The notes beneath the pieces are model-generated. The model was given only the letters and a program-made list of their open reading frames with translations. It was not told the origin of the DNA and searched no databases. The translations under genes were made by a program, and so were the position numbers. Positions 20,997 to 28,969 of a stretch of DNA of 56,427 nt are shown in pieces. Positions within the stretch are counted from its first letter, which is position 1. Each line of letters opens with the position of its first letter. The stretch is from Acidobacteriota bacterium (GTDB lineage Bacteria > Acidobacteriota > UBA6911), in NCBI GenBank assembly GCA_016933615.1, contig JAFGAO010000213.1, forward strand, positions 1-56,427, in the 5' to 3' direction.

Positions 20997-21305
20997 TCTT
21001 GAATCGACTCATTCCGAGAAATGCGGATAAAATGAGAACGCAAAAAACAGACTTCAGACAAACACACGTATCAACGCGGTTTCACTATCCTCATCGGAAG
21101 GGCGGGGCTGTATTATTATAGAAACCTGAGGGTTTTAATGAAATCAGGACCGGACCGAAGCCTATTTAAGACACAACTTAACGGAAACGACCCCTCCCAA
21201 TGCGGAAACGGGGTCCGGTCCGGTACGGGGTCGCTTCATTTAGGCGCCGAATCATGTGCTATACTTTGCTTCTTTATTTAAATCCTGACGGAGGTCTGCC
21301 CTTCT
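20997..21305. other. Divergent control region between the GGDEF gene and ppiD
   Basis: About 310 bp without a gene; it must carry the promoters of the cell-shape operon (leftwards) and of ppiD (rightwards). It holds a 10-bp inverted repeat, GGACCGGACC at 21147-21156 and GGTCCGGTCC at 21212-21221, 55 bp apart, whose purpose is unknown. Confidence 0.55.
21257..21265 (+). promoter_or_regulatory. Extended -10 promoter element for ppiD
   Basis: TGC followed by TATACT (21260-21265) is an extended -10 box. No good -35 is visible. Transcription would begin near 21272, leaving a leader of about 34 nt that contains the GGAGGT ribosome binding site at 21291-21296. Confidence 0.5.
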
Positions 21306-23240
21306 ATGCTTGACATTATGCGCAAGAAAAAGCGGATGAAAGCCATTGTTCTATGGATCGTGATTATAGCCGTCGGCGGGTCGATGGTTGTCTGGGGCGT
21401 TGCCCTGAATCTGGGCGGATCCGGGCGTTCATCCATGGACTCCTATGCGGCCATTGTGGACGAACACGCCATACCCATGCAGGAGTTCCTTGAAACCTAC
21501 CGCCGCAGCCTGAGAAATCTGACGGAAAACTCGAGGACGGAACTGGATTCGGAGCTGTTGAGGTCCCTGGGGATATCCCAGCAGGTTCTCAGCGGCATGA
21601 TCCAGGCAAAAATAATCGAGGTTCTGGCCGAACGGCTTGAAATCAAAGTGACCGAGAACGAAGTCCGGCAGGCCATCCTGAGGGTTCCGGGAGTTCGGGT
21701 TGACGGGAAATTTATCGGCCTGCAGCAGTACGAATCGGCGCTGAGACAAATGGGGACCTCCGTCGAAGATTTCGAGAGGGATATCCGTTCTACGGAACTT
21801 TCAAAAAAATTATTCAGAACCATTGCGGACTCCCTCGAGGTCGGCGAACAGGAACTTCGGGAAGAATTCTCCAGGCGGAATCAGACAACCCGCGTCGACT
21901 ACGTGCTGCTCGACAAGGATCTCTTTAAAAAACAGATTCAACCGACGGATGAGGCCTTGCAGGCCTATTTCGAAGAGAACAAGGACAGATACAGGGTCAA
22001 GGAAAAACGGCGGGCCCGGTATCTGCTGGTTCCGACATCTCCAATCCTGCCGACCGTTGAAGTAACCGAGGAGGAGATCAGGGCCGAATGGGACAGCAAT
22101 CCTGTTCCGGAGACCGTGGAAGCCGCCCACATCCTTTTCCTGGTGGAAGATGCCGTCGAGGAAGAAGAGGTTCGGGCAAGGGCGGAAGCCGTCCTTGAGA
22201 AGGCCCGGGCTGGCGAGGATTTTGCGGCCCTGGCCAAACAGCACTCCGAAGATACGAGCAGCGCGGACCAGGGCGGATATATAGGACCCTTCAGCCGCGG
22301 GCAGATGGTCAGGGAATTTGAAAACGCCGCTTTCTCGCTGGAAGCGGGAGACATTTCCGGTCTGGTCCGCACCCCCGAATACGGCTACCACATTATTAAG
22401 GTGATCCGGCGTGACAGGCCGACTCTCGAGTCGAACCGGGCCGGCCTGGTAACGGACATTCGGCTAAGAAAAGCAAAAGAAACGGCCCAAAAGAAAGCCC
22501 GGGAAGCAGCCGCGCTTTTCGCCGACCTGGAGGATTTCGAGGCCGTTGCCCGAAAACTGGATGCGGAATCGCAAGTCAGGGAAACAGGGCTCTTCAAGAA
22601 TGACGACAACCCCATTTCTTTGGGAATTTCGCAGGCTCTGCTGAACGATATCTTCCAGATAAAGGAAATCGGTTCGATCGGCAGCGTGGTTGAGCATACT
22701 CAGGGATATGCGTTCGCCAAACTGGAGGAAGTACAAATGGCCAGACCCGGCCAGTTCGAGGAATCCCGGGAGCAGGTAAGAAGGGATTTTATCGACGCCA
22801 GAGCCGAAGAGCGGATGCAGGAGGCGGCGAAGAAACTGTCGCAAGATGCCGCACGGCTGCAGAGCCTTGAAAAAGCCGCCAGGGAATCGGGGTACATTAT
22901 TGCGACCAGCAAGGATTTCAAAATAGACGAGTCGCCCGGCCCGGACATCGCGGACAGGAGCACCTTCAATGCGGCGGCTTTCGAACTGGAGCCGGGATCC
23001 GTCAGTAAACCACTCCCCATGTCGGGAACGACGGCCGTTGTTCAGGTCAAAGCCCGGTCTCCGTTCGATGAGGCGGCGTTTGAAAAGGAAAGAGACGCGC
23101 TGCGCGACCAGATGCTGGGTTCCCTGCAATCGGCTTACCTGGATGATTACCTCCGGTCCTTCAGGCAGGAACTGGAGGAAAAAGGAAAAATCAGGATCAA
23201 CCCGCAGATCTTTGAAATTGCCGAGCGGGTTTCCCCTTAG
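21306..23240 (+). CDS. ppiD: Membrane-anchored periplasmic peptidyl-prolyl isomerase (PpiD/SurA type)
   Basis: A chaperone and foldase for exported proteins. The 644 residues start with a short basic segment and one membrane helix (about 12-32), placing the bulk in the periplasm. A SurA-type N-terminal chaperone region (about 45-210) precedes a parvulin domain (about 270-367) with AAHILF, GEDFAALAKQHSED, GGYIG and YGYHIIKV; a second, degenerate parvulin-like region and coiled coil follow. This is the PpiD architecture and length. Strong GGAGGT 9 bp before the ATG. Its TAG stop falls within dispersed repeat copy 3. Confidence 0.9.
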   Translation: MLDIMRKKKRMKAIVLWIVIIAVGGSMVVWGVALNLGGSGRSSMDSYAAIVDEHAIPMQEFLETYRRSLRNLTENSRTELDSELLRSLGISQQVLSGMIQAKIIEVLAERLEIKVTENEVRQAILRVPGVRVDGKFIGLQQYESALRQMGTSVEDFERDIRSTELSKKLFRTIADSLEVGEQELREEFSRRNQTTRVDYVLLDKDLFKKQIQPTDEALQAYFEENKDRYRVKEKRRARYLLVPTSPILPTVEVTEEEIRAEWDSNPVPETVEAAHILFLVEDAVEEEEVRARAEAVLEKARAGEDFAALAKQHSEDTSSADQGGYIGPFSRGQMVREFENAAFSLEAGDISGLVRTPEYGYHIIKVIRRDRPTLESNRAGLVTDIRLRKAKETAQKKAREAAALFADLEDFEAVARKLDAESQVRETGLFKNDDNPISLGISQALLNDIFQIKEIGSIGSVVEHTQGYAFAKLEEVQMARPGQFEESREQVRRDFIDARAEERMQEAAKKLSQDAARLQSLEKAARESGYIIATSKDFKIDESPGPDIADRSTFNAAAFELEPGSVSKPLPMSGTTAVVQVKARSPFDEAAFEKERDALRDQMLGSLQSAYLDDYLRSFRQELEEKGKIRINPQIFEIAERVSP

Positions 23241-23274
23241 GATTGGCGCAAAAATAGTTTACATTTCGGCCCAA
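23236..23274 (+). repeat. Dispersed palindromic repeat, copy 3
   Basis: Reads CTTAGGATTGGCGC, AAAAATAGTTTACATTT, CGGCCCAA. The first bases include the TAG stop codon of ppiD, so the element either supplied or just abuts the end of that gene. The right arm is incomplete compared with copy 4. It lies between convergent genes. Confidence 0.7.
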
Positions 23275-23302
23275 ATCATCAGCAGCCCCCGGTCCGATTC
23301 GA

Positions 23303-23962
23303 TCAGGCGCTGTTTCCAACAGCGGTTTCTTCCGGTTTGGGGTTGCATTCTTTTTCACACAGGGAAAAGGCATACTCATGTAATTTTTCAACGACATGGG
23401 CCATTCTCTCGAGTTCGGAATACAGCCTTTCCACATCCGTCCGCAGCTTCCCTGTGCAGTGCATGTTCATGGCCAGCAGTTGCGTGGAGCCCATGATCAC
23501 GGCAAGCGGGTTGTTCAGGTCGTGAATCAGCGCCCGAACCCTGCCGCCGATATCCGCGACCACGGATCCGGATGCTTCTACCGCATCCCCCGGTTCTGCA
23601 AGTTTCGATAGCAGCAGATATCCCGCATGGCGGCTTTTTTTGTCCGAAAGCAGGATCACGGAACTCCGGGTTTTGATTTCCCCGCCCTCCGGGTCACGGT
23701 AGAAGATATCCCCTTCCCACTTACCCGCGTCTTTTACGGTTTCGAGGATTTGCGGCAGTTTAAAAACCGTCTTATCGGCAAGGAACCGCGTGACGGGGCA
23801 TCCGGCCATTTCACGGCCCGCATACCCTGCAAATCCGCCGGCTCCGGGAGACAGGGCCGTAACGAGAGTTTCAGAAGACAGAGTCACCACAATCCAATCG
23901 GACGATCCGGTCAGCCTTTCCATAGCAGGCACGCACCATGAGTGTGTTTGAGTACACTGCAC
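23303..23962 (-). CDS. Orphan PAS-HisKA protein lacking the ATPase domain
   Basis: A 219-residue cytoplasmic protein with a PAS-like sensor (about residues 18-118, including GYAGREMAGCPV) and a histidine-kinase dimerisation helix with the H-box IHDLNNPLAVI (His147). The protein ends about 70 residues after the phospho-acceptor histidine and has no HATPase N, G1 or G2 boxes, and no continuation in the other frames downstream, where ppiD ends. It may be phosphorylated by another kinase, act as a dimerising regulator, or be a truncated kinase. A later start at 23923 is possible. No response regulator is adjacent. Confidence 0.75.
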   Translation of the reverse strand: MQCTQTHSWCVPAMERLTGSSDWIVVTLSSETLVTALSPGAGGFAGYAGREMAGCPVTRFLADKTVFKLPQILETVKDAGKWEGDIFYRDPEGGEIKTRSSVILLSDKKSRHAGYLLLSKLAEPGDAVEASGSVVADIGGRVRALIHDLNNPLAVIMGSTQLLAMNMHCTGKLRTDVERLYSELERMAHVVEKLHEYAFSLCEKECNPKPEETAVGNSA

Positions 23963-24336
23963 TGATCGTCAAAGCGGCAGGCCTTTATTAGGGAATTTGT
24001 ACCGGGCCCCTCGCGCCTCGCGTAATCAGCAGCCCGGCAAAGCCCGGGGCTATATTCTGTGAGCCGCTCGAAGCGGCTGCAACAGCATTGTCGGGATTGG
24101 TATCGGTATCGGCATCGATATGGGTTTTGCCTTCCCTATTTCGATTCCGAGCCTCCGAGACCGACGCCGACTCCGTTCTGTTTGGCGCCGGATGCGCCAA
24201 TAGTGTTGGGCACCCGCCACTTGATTCCTTCGGGATTTTTCCAACTTTTACTGCCTCTACGGCATAGCCGGGGGATCTCCCGGGGGATGAGTGCCTGAAG
24301 GCCCGAGCGGCTCCAGGAGCGTAGCGGGGGGAAAGC
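23963..24336. other. Intergenic compound repeat region
   Basis: No gene is supported. The stretch contains a perfect hairpin, AGCCGCT-CGA-AGCGGCT (24062-24078), a CCCGG/CCGGG stem-loop (24033-24048), an imperfect CCGGGGGATC/TCCCGG palindrome near 24268, and an interrupted hexamer run of GGTATC, GGTATC, GGCATC, GATATG (about 24099-24122). Such hexamer-plus-palindrome clusters look like a repetitive intergenic element rather than coding sequence. Confidence 0.5.
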
Positions 24337-25944
24337 TTATCCTGCAAGTGCTTTAGACATTTGATAATTGTCGGCGCCCTCGCCCCCTGCGGCTTGGATG
24401 CAGGCTCCCAATCCCCCCCACACAGGCTTGAATATTGCGGGTTCCATGACCCTCAGCTTCTCCGATACCCGGGGTTTGAAGTCCATCATGTCCAGGATAT
24501 CCTTCTCGAGATGGATCCCCGGAGCAATCTCCACCAGAACCAGTTGCCCGTTGTCGAGAGTGAAAACACCCCTCTCCGTAATGAAAAGAACGGGCGTCCC
24601 TTTCCTCATTGCGAACGCACCGCTGAAGGTGACCTGGTCCACTTCGGCTACGAATTTCCGGCCTTGACCTATTTTGGTGATTCGCAGCTCCCCGTTCTCC
24701 AGAACCTCCTCGGAACCGGTCGTGAACATTCCGCAAAAGACCACTTTCTTGGAATTCTGCGTGATATTGATGAACCCTCCCGGGCCCGCGACTTTACTGC
24801 CAAATCTGCTGACGTTGACATTTCCGTTGCGGTCCACCTGCGCAAGCCCGACGAAAGCCACGTCCAGCCCGCCCCCCTCATAATAGTCGAACATGGAGGA
24901 GTGCTCGATCATGGCATCCGCGTTGTAAGCGCCGCCGAAATCCAGCCCGTTGGCCGGCACGCCGCCGAAAACCCCCAGCTCCGTCGTAATCGTAATGGCG
25001 TGGCTCATGCCCTCTTCCACGACCGTAACGGCGATTTTGTCCGGGATCCCTACGCCCAGGTTGATGACATAGCCCGGCCTGAGCTCCATGGCGGCGCGGC
25101 GGGCAATCACTTTTCTTACGTCGAAAGGCACGGCCGGGATTATGTCCATAGGCACTTTGATATGCCCGGCCAGCGCGGGATTCATTTGGGTTTTCTGGGT
25201 CTGCATGTGGTTCTCCGGTTTTGCGATGACGACATGATCCACCAGCGTTCCCGGCACCCGGACCCTCTTGGGGTGCAGGCTGTGGTTCATCGAGAGGCTC
25301 TGCGCCTGGGCGAGCACGATGCCGCCGCTGTTTTTCGCGGCCATCGCCAGCGGAAGCGCCTCCAGGAGAACGGATTCGTTGTCCATCGTCAGGTTCCCGT
25401 TCTCGTCGGCCACGGTACCGCGGATCAGGGCCACGTCCACGGGAAACGGCTTGTAAAACAGCTGCTCCCGGCCGGCCACTTCGATCAGGGAAACCATGTC
25501 CTCCTCCGTAATGGAAGTGATTTTGCCCCCTTCCAATCTCGGGTCCACATAGGTGCCGAGCCCTACCGACGTGATGACGCCCACCTTATGGCCGGCGATG
25601 GCGCGCCACATCTGGCAGATCACGCCCTGCGGCAGGAGATAGCATTCGATCTTGTTCCTCTCGATCAGATCGATCATCCTGGGCGACGTCAGCGTGTGCC
25701 CGCAGATCAGCCGTTTCACCAGGCCTTCATGGCCTAGATGCGTAGTCCCCCGGCTCTTGTAATCCCCGCAGGTGCAGGCATGAACCAGGGTAATGTTCTT
25801 CGGATGCCCCGACTCAAGGAACCGGTCCTCAACAGCGAGGGCAATCTCTTCGGCCCACCCGGACAATCCCTGGGTGCTGGCTGCAACGGTGGCGCCGTCC
25901 CCGATCAGTAGGGCAGCTTCGCGTGCGGTTATAACTTTAGACAT
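24337..25944 (-). CDS. Acyl-CoA:acetate/propionate CoA-transferase (fused subunits)
   Basis: A family I CoA-transferase of 535 residues in which alpha and beta subunits are fused, as in propionate CoA-transferase. The glycine-rich oxyanion loop region and the catalytic glutamate in TTELGVFGG (Glu322) are present; the glutamate forms the enzyme-CoA thioester. It moves CoA between short-chain acids. GAGG lies 7 bp before the ATG. The divergent neighbour is an ADP-forming acyl-CoA ligase, so the pair probably act on the same acyl-CoA pool. The exact acyl substrates cannot be read from sequence. Confidence 0.9.
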   Translation of the reverse strand: MSKVITAREAALLIGDGATVAASTQGLSGWAEEIALAVEDRFLESGHPKNITLVHACTCGDYKSRGTTHLGHEGLVKRLICGHTLTSPRMIDLIERNKIECYLLPQGVICQMWRAIAGHKVGVITSVGLGTYVDPRLEGGKITSITEEDMVSLIEVAGREQLFYKPFPVDVALIRGTVADENGNLTMDNESVLLEALPLAMAAKNSGGIVLAQAQSLSMNHSLHPKRVRVPGTLVDHVVIAKPENHMQTQKTQMNPALAGHIKVPMDIIPAVPFDVRKVIARRAAMELRPGYVINLGVGIPDKIAVTVVEEGMSHAITITTELGVFGGVPANGLDFGGAYNADAMIEHSSMFDYYEGGGLDVAFVGLAQVDRNGNVNVSRFGSKVAGPGGFINITQNSKKVVFCGMFTTGSEEVLENGELRITKIGQGRKFVAEVDQVTFSGAFAMRKGTPVLFITERGVFTLDNGQLVLVEIAPGIHLEKDILDMMDFKPRVSEKLRVMEPAIFKPVWGGLGACIQAAGGEGADNYQMSKALAG

Positions 25945-26232
25945 TCCTTAACCTCTCAGTGCTGTACAAAACTTCCTTTTTCCGGGACAACCCTTTACCA
26001 AGTCAACGTATTGGCGTTTCGTTCTACATGGGATGCGATTCAATACATCCCTGAAGCGGCCTGCAGCTTTAACTCCCGATTCCTCCTCGGGAACCCGCCT
26101 TCGGAAAGCACAATGGCTCAATTTTGGGAGAAAGGCGCGCGTGAAAATGAAAGCAGCGTAGTAGTGCGGAATTAACTCTTTGTGACGACTCCTTTTATCA
26201 CCATTTTTTACCGTATGTAAAAAACAGAGCGA

Positions 26233-26261
26233 ATTATATCGCCTAGTCCCGGCATGGGCAA
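26233..26261 (-). promoter_or_regulatory. Sigma70-type promoter towards the CoA-transferase
   Basis: On the minus strand, TTGCCC (26256-26261), a 17-bp spacer and a perfect TATAAT (26233-26238). Transcription would start near 26226 and leave a leader of about 280 nt before the CoA-transferase start. Confidence 0.6.
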
Positions 26262-26379
26262 CCCCCACTTTTATATTTTTGATTATAGGAAAAAAATTAT
26301 TAGCACTTCTAATATCATAGGAATTCTGCAGACATAAGGCGGGTGGTCTGAATACGGGGACAGGAAATGCTTCCCGCAC

Positions 26380-26408
26380 TTGCGGCACAACGATCTATCG
26401 GCTATACT
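26380..26408 (+). promoter_or_regulatory. Sigma70-type promoter towards the ADP-forming ligase
   Basis: TTGCGG (26380-26385), a 17-bp spacer, and TATACT (26403-26408). The start point would be near 26415, giving a leader of about 200 nt before the ligase start codon. Confidence 0.6.
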
Positions 26409-26414
26409 GTGCGG

Positions 26415-26613
26415 GATTTAAAGAGTTTAGAGTAATCTAACCCGGAACCGCGCGGTGCCGGCAGGGATGGCCGCGACCGTATTTTACCTGATTGGAAATC
26501 CGCAGCTGTCAGCGAGAAGTTTCGATAAGGCAGATAAAAAAGAATATGGGGGCGGTCAACGGAATTCGGATTGACGGGAATCGACCTTGCCCGGCCAAAT
26601 TTTGAGGGGAACC
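26415..26613 (+). promoter_or_regulatory. Structured 5' leader of the ADP-forming ligase gene
   Basis: The predicted leader folds locally into at least three hairpins: 26454-26478 (GGT/ACC closing a GC-rich stem with a bulge), 26506-26533 (CTGTC with GGCAG, inner CGA/TCG), and 26555-26575 (GTCAA with TTGAC). Conserved-looking blocks GGAACCGCGCGGTG and ATCCGCAGCTGTCAGC recall, but do not match, cores of known riboswitches. No T-run terminator is visible before the GAGGGGA ribosome binding site. Confidence 0.4.
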
Positions 26614-28800
26614 ATGCCAGACAAAGTACTCAACAACTTTTTCCAGCCGAAAACCATCGCGGTTATCGGCGCTTCAGAAAGCATCTATTCCTACGGAACC
26701 CGTTTTATCCAGGCCCAGCTCGATTTCGGGTACAAGGGAAAAATCTATGCCGTCAACCACAAGGGTGAAAAAACCCTGGGATTGAAGATCTACCGGAGTC
26801 TCGGTGAAATCAAGGACAGGATCGACCTGGCCTTTATCACCATCCCGGCGCGGTTCATCCTGGAAACTCTGGATCAGTGCATGGCCGAGAACATCAAAGC
26901 CGTGGTCGCGTTCACGGCGGGATTCAGTGAAACCGGCGCCGAAGGCCGGGAACTGGAAAAGGAAGTCGTAAAGAAGATTAAGGGGAAAGCCCGGCTCATC
27001 GGCCCCAACTGTTTCGGCCCCTACTGCCCCAGCGGAGGCATAACGGTGGTTACCGGAGGGGAGTTTGCGAGGGAATCGGGCCCGGTCGCATTGATCGCCC
27101 AGAGCGGGCAGCTTTCCGAATGCATCATCGCCCGCGCACAGGGCGAGGGAATCCGCTATTCGAAGTTCGCCAGCTACGGCAACGCCATCGACGTCAACGA
27201 AGCGGACCTTGTCGACTTTCTGATGGATGACAGGGACACCAGGATAATTACCCAGTACCTTGAAGGCGCCCGGGACGGCCGCCGCTTTTTCGATATCGCG
27301 CGCAGAAACGCCGGCAGAAAACCCCATATCATCTGGAAGGTCGGCCTGACTCAAATGGGGGCGACCGCCTCCTCGTCGCACACCGGCTCGCTGGCCGGCA
27401 CAGGGGCGGCCTGGGACGCTTTCTTCCGCCAGACGGGCGCCGTTCAGGTTTCCACCCTCGATGAAATGACCGACGCGACCGTCGCATTCAACCAGATGCC
27501 GAAGGGGTGCGGCCTGAGAGTCGGCTACATCAGCGGGGGCGGAGCCGGCACGGTGCTGGGAGCCGATGCCTGCGACAGCGCAGGCATGCAGATGCCCGCA
27601 TTCGAGAAGCGGACCGAACGGAAACTGGCCGAACTTCTTCCGGGCGTGGGACTGTCCTTCCGAAACCCGGTCGACGTCGGCAATCCGCATCCGCCCAAGG
27701 AACTCCTGTACGACCTGCTCGCGGCCATGTCCGCCGACAAAAATGTGGACGTCGTCGTCGTGAGACGGATTCTGTTTTCGGTCAAGATGAGCAAGATATT
27801 CAGCGGTTCCACCGCGCCTTCGGAAAAAGACCAGCAGGAACTGCTCGAAGTGCCGGTCAAGGTGATGAAGAAGTACAGGAAGCCCATTGTCATCATATTG
27901 CCCGACGATATGACGGGCGCCGGCTCCATCTATCTTGAAGAGGAGAGAAGGAAGATCCGGGACTACTTTTTCGCCAACGGCATCGCAGTTTTCATGTCGG
28001 AGCAAAGAACCTTCACGGCCCTGTCCCATCTCGCCGGATTCAAGATGAGGAACAGCGCCGGAAAGGCCGATGACAGGGAAATCCCTGCGCCGGCGAAAAA
28101 CAGTAGAACAAGGAAACTCTTCCTGAACGCCGTGAAAAAGAGCCGGACGCCCATCCTGGATGAAATACAGTGCAAAAAGATCCTGAAGAGCGCCGGAATC
28201 CGGGTGACGCTGCCGGTTCTGGCCGCTTCCAGGAACGAGGCCGCCGCCGCCGCCGAAAAGATGGGGTTCCCCGTGGCCATGAAAATCGTTTCTCCCGAGA
28301 TCACGCACAAAAGCGACATCGGGGGCGTGAAGCTCAAGCTGCAGAGCAGTGCGGATGTCGGCAGGGCCTACGACGAAATCATGGCGGCGGTCCGGAAAAA
28401 GGCGGCCAAGGCCCGGATTGACGGCGTGTCGGTTCAGAAAATGGCGCAGCCGGGTCTGGAGCTTGTGATCGGCATGACCCGGGATCCGCAGTTCGGACCG
28501 ATGCTGATGTTCGGCCTCGGCGGCACATCGGTCGAAATCCTGAAGGACGTGGCTTTCAGGATTACGCCGCTGACCCGGCGGGACGCAAAGGAGATGATCC
28601 GCCAGATCAAAGGCTATCGCCTGCTTGAAGGCTACAGGGGGCAGCCGCCGGTGGATATCGGACACCTCGAAGACATGCTGATGAAACTGTCGGCCTTTAT
28701 CGAGGACAATCCGGAAATCAAGGAAATGGACATCAATCCGCTGTTTGCCTACAGGAAGGGGGCGGTGGCCGTGGATGCCCGGATCATCCTCGACGAATAA
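26614..28800 (+). CDS. ADP-forming acyl-CoA synthetase (AcdAB-type fusion)
   Basis: Converts an acyl-CoA, ADP and phosphate to the acid, CoA and ATP (reversible). The 728-residue protein has the fused order CoA-binding domain (about 8-130), succinyl-CoA-ligase-like domains with the phosphorylated histidine in SSSHTGSLAG (His256), and a C-terminal ATP-grasp domain (about 515-728, with PVAMKIVSPEITHKSD). The ATG at 26614 has GAGGGGA before it; an upstream in-frame ATG at 26587 has no such site. It is the first of two such genes in the window. Acyl specificity unknown. Confidence 0.92.
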   Translation: MPDKVLNNFFQPKTIAVIGASESIYSYGTRFIQAQLDFGYKGKIYAVNHKGEKTLGLKIYRSLGEIKDRIDLAFITIPARFILETLDQCMAENIKAVVAFTAGFSETGAEGRELEKEVVKKIKGKARLIGPNCFGPYCPSGGITVVTGGEFARESGPVALIAQSGQLSECIIARAQGEGIRYSKFASYGNAIDVNEADLVDFLMDDRDTRIITQYLEGARDGRRFFDIARRNAGRKPHIIWKVGLTQMGATASSSHTGSLAGTGAAWDAFFRQTGAVQVSTLDEMTDATVAFNQMPKGCGLRVGYISGGGAGTVLGADACDSAGMQMPAFEKRTERKLAELLPGVGLSFRNPVDVGNPHPPKELLYDLLAAMSADKNVDVVVVRRILFSVKMSKIFSGSTAPSEKDQQELLEVPVKVMKKYRKPIVIILPDDMTGAGSIYLEEERRKIRDYFFANGIAVFMSEQRTFTALSHLAGFKMRNSAGKADDREIPAPAKNSRTRKLFLNAVKKSRTPILDEIQCKKILKSAGIRVTLPVLAASRNEAAAAAEKMGFPVAMKIVSPEITHKSDIGGVKLKLQSSADVGRAYDEIMAAVRKKAAKARIDGVSVQKMAQPGLELVIGMTRDPQFGPMLMFGLGGTSVEILKDVAFRITPLTRRDAKEMIRQIKGYRLLEGYRGQPPVDIGHLEDMLMKLSAFIEDNPEIKEMDINPLFAYRKGAVAVDARIILDE

Positions 28801-28969
28801 GTAAAGATTTACCGAGAAATAAGGGCCAGGGTCGCACGGCCAGAGGCCGCGGATTTACTTGTAATTAAACCGCAGGCTGGCAAGCTTTGTAGTGCCTGAA
28901 TTAAGCATGTCCGCTTTTTCGGTTGGCCCGATTATTCAGAAGTGGCGCGGGAATTGCAAGGCGTTCCGG

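Larger units (their letters stand above)
25945..26613. other. Divergent control region between CoA-transferase and acyl-CoA ligase
   Basis: About 670 bp without a supported gene. It contains two back-to-back sigma70-type promoters, each with a 17-bp spacer, one for each divergent gene, and long leaders on both sides. The middle (about 26200-26330) is AT-rich, in contrast to the GC-rich coding DNA around it. Confidence 0.7.

Noticed and set aside
25948-26388. A 146-codon frame upstream of the CoA-transferase
   Set aside because: It runs through AT-rich promoter sequence and has no family features.
26415-26540. Cobalamin or c-di-AMP riboswitch upstream of the ligase
   Set aside because: Isolated blocks resemble these classes but the order and the diagnostic cores do not; kept only as an unassigned structured leader.
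26674-28665. A 663-codon open frame opposite the ADP-forming ligase
   Set aside because: Antisense shadow of a clear enzyme gene; no domain or ribosome binding site.
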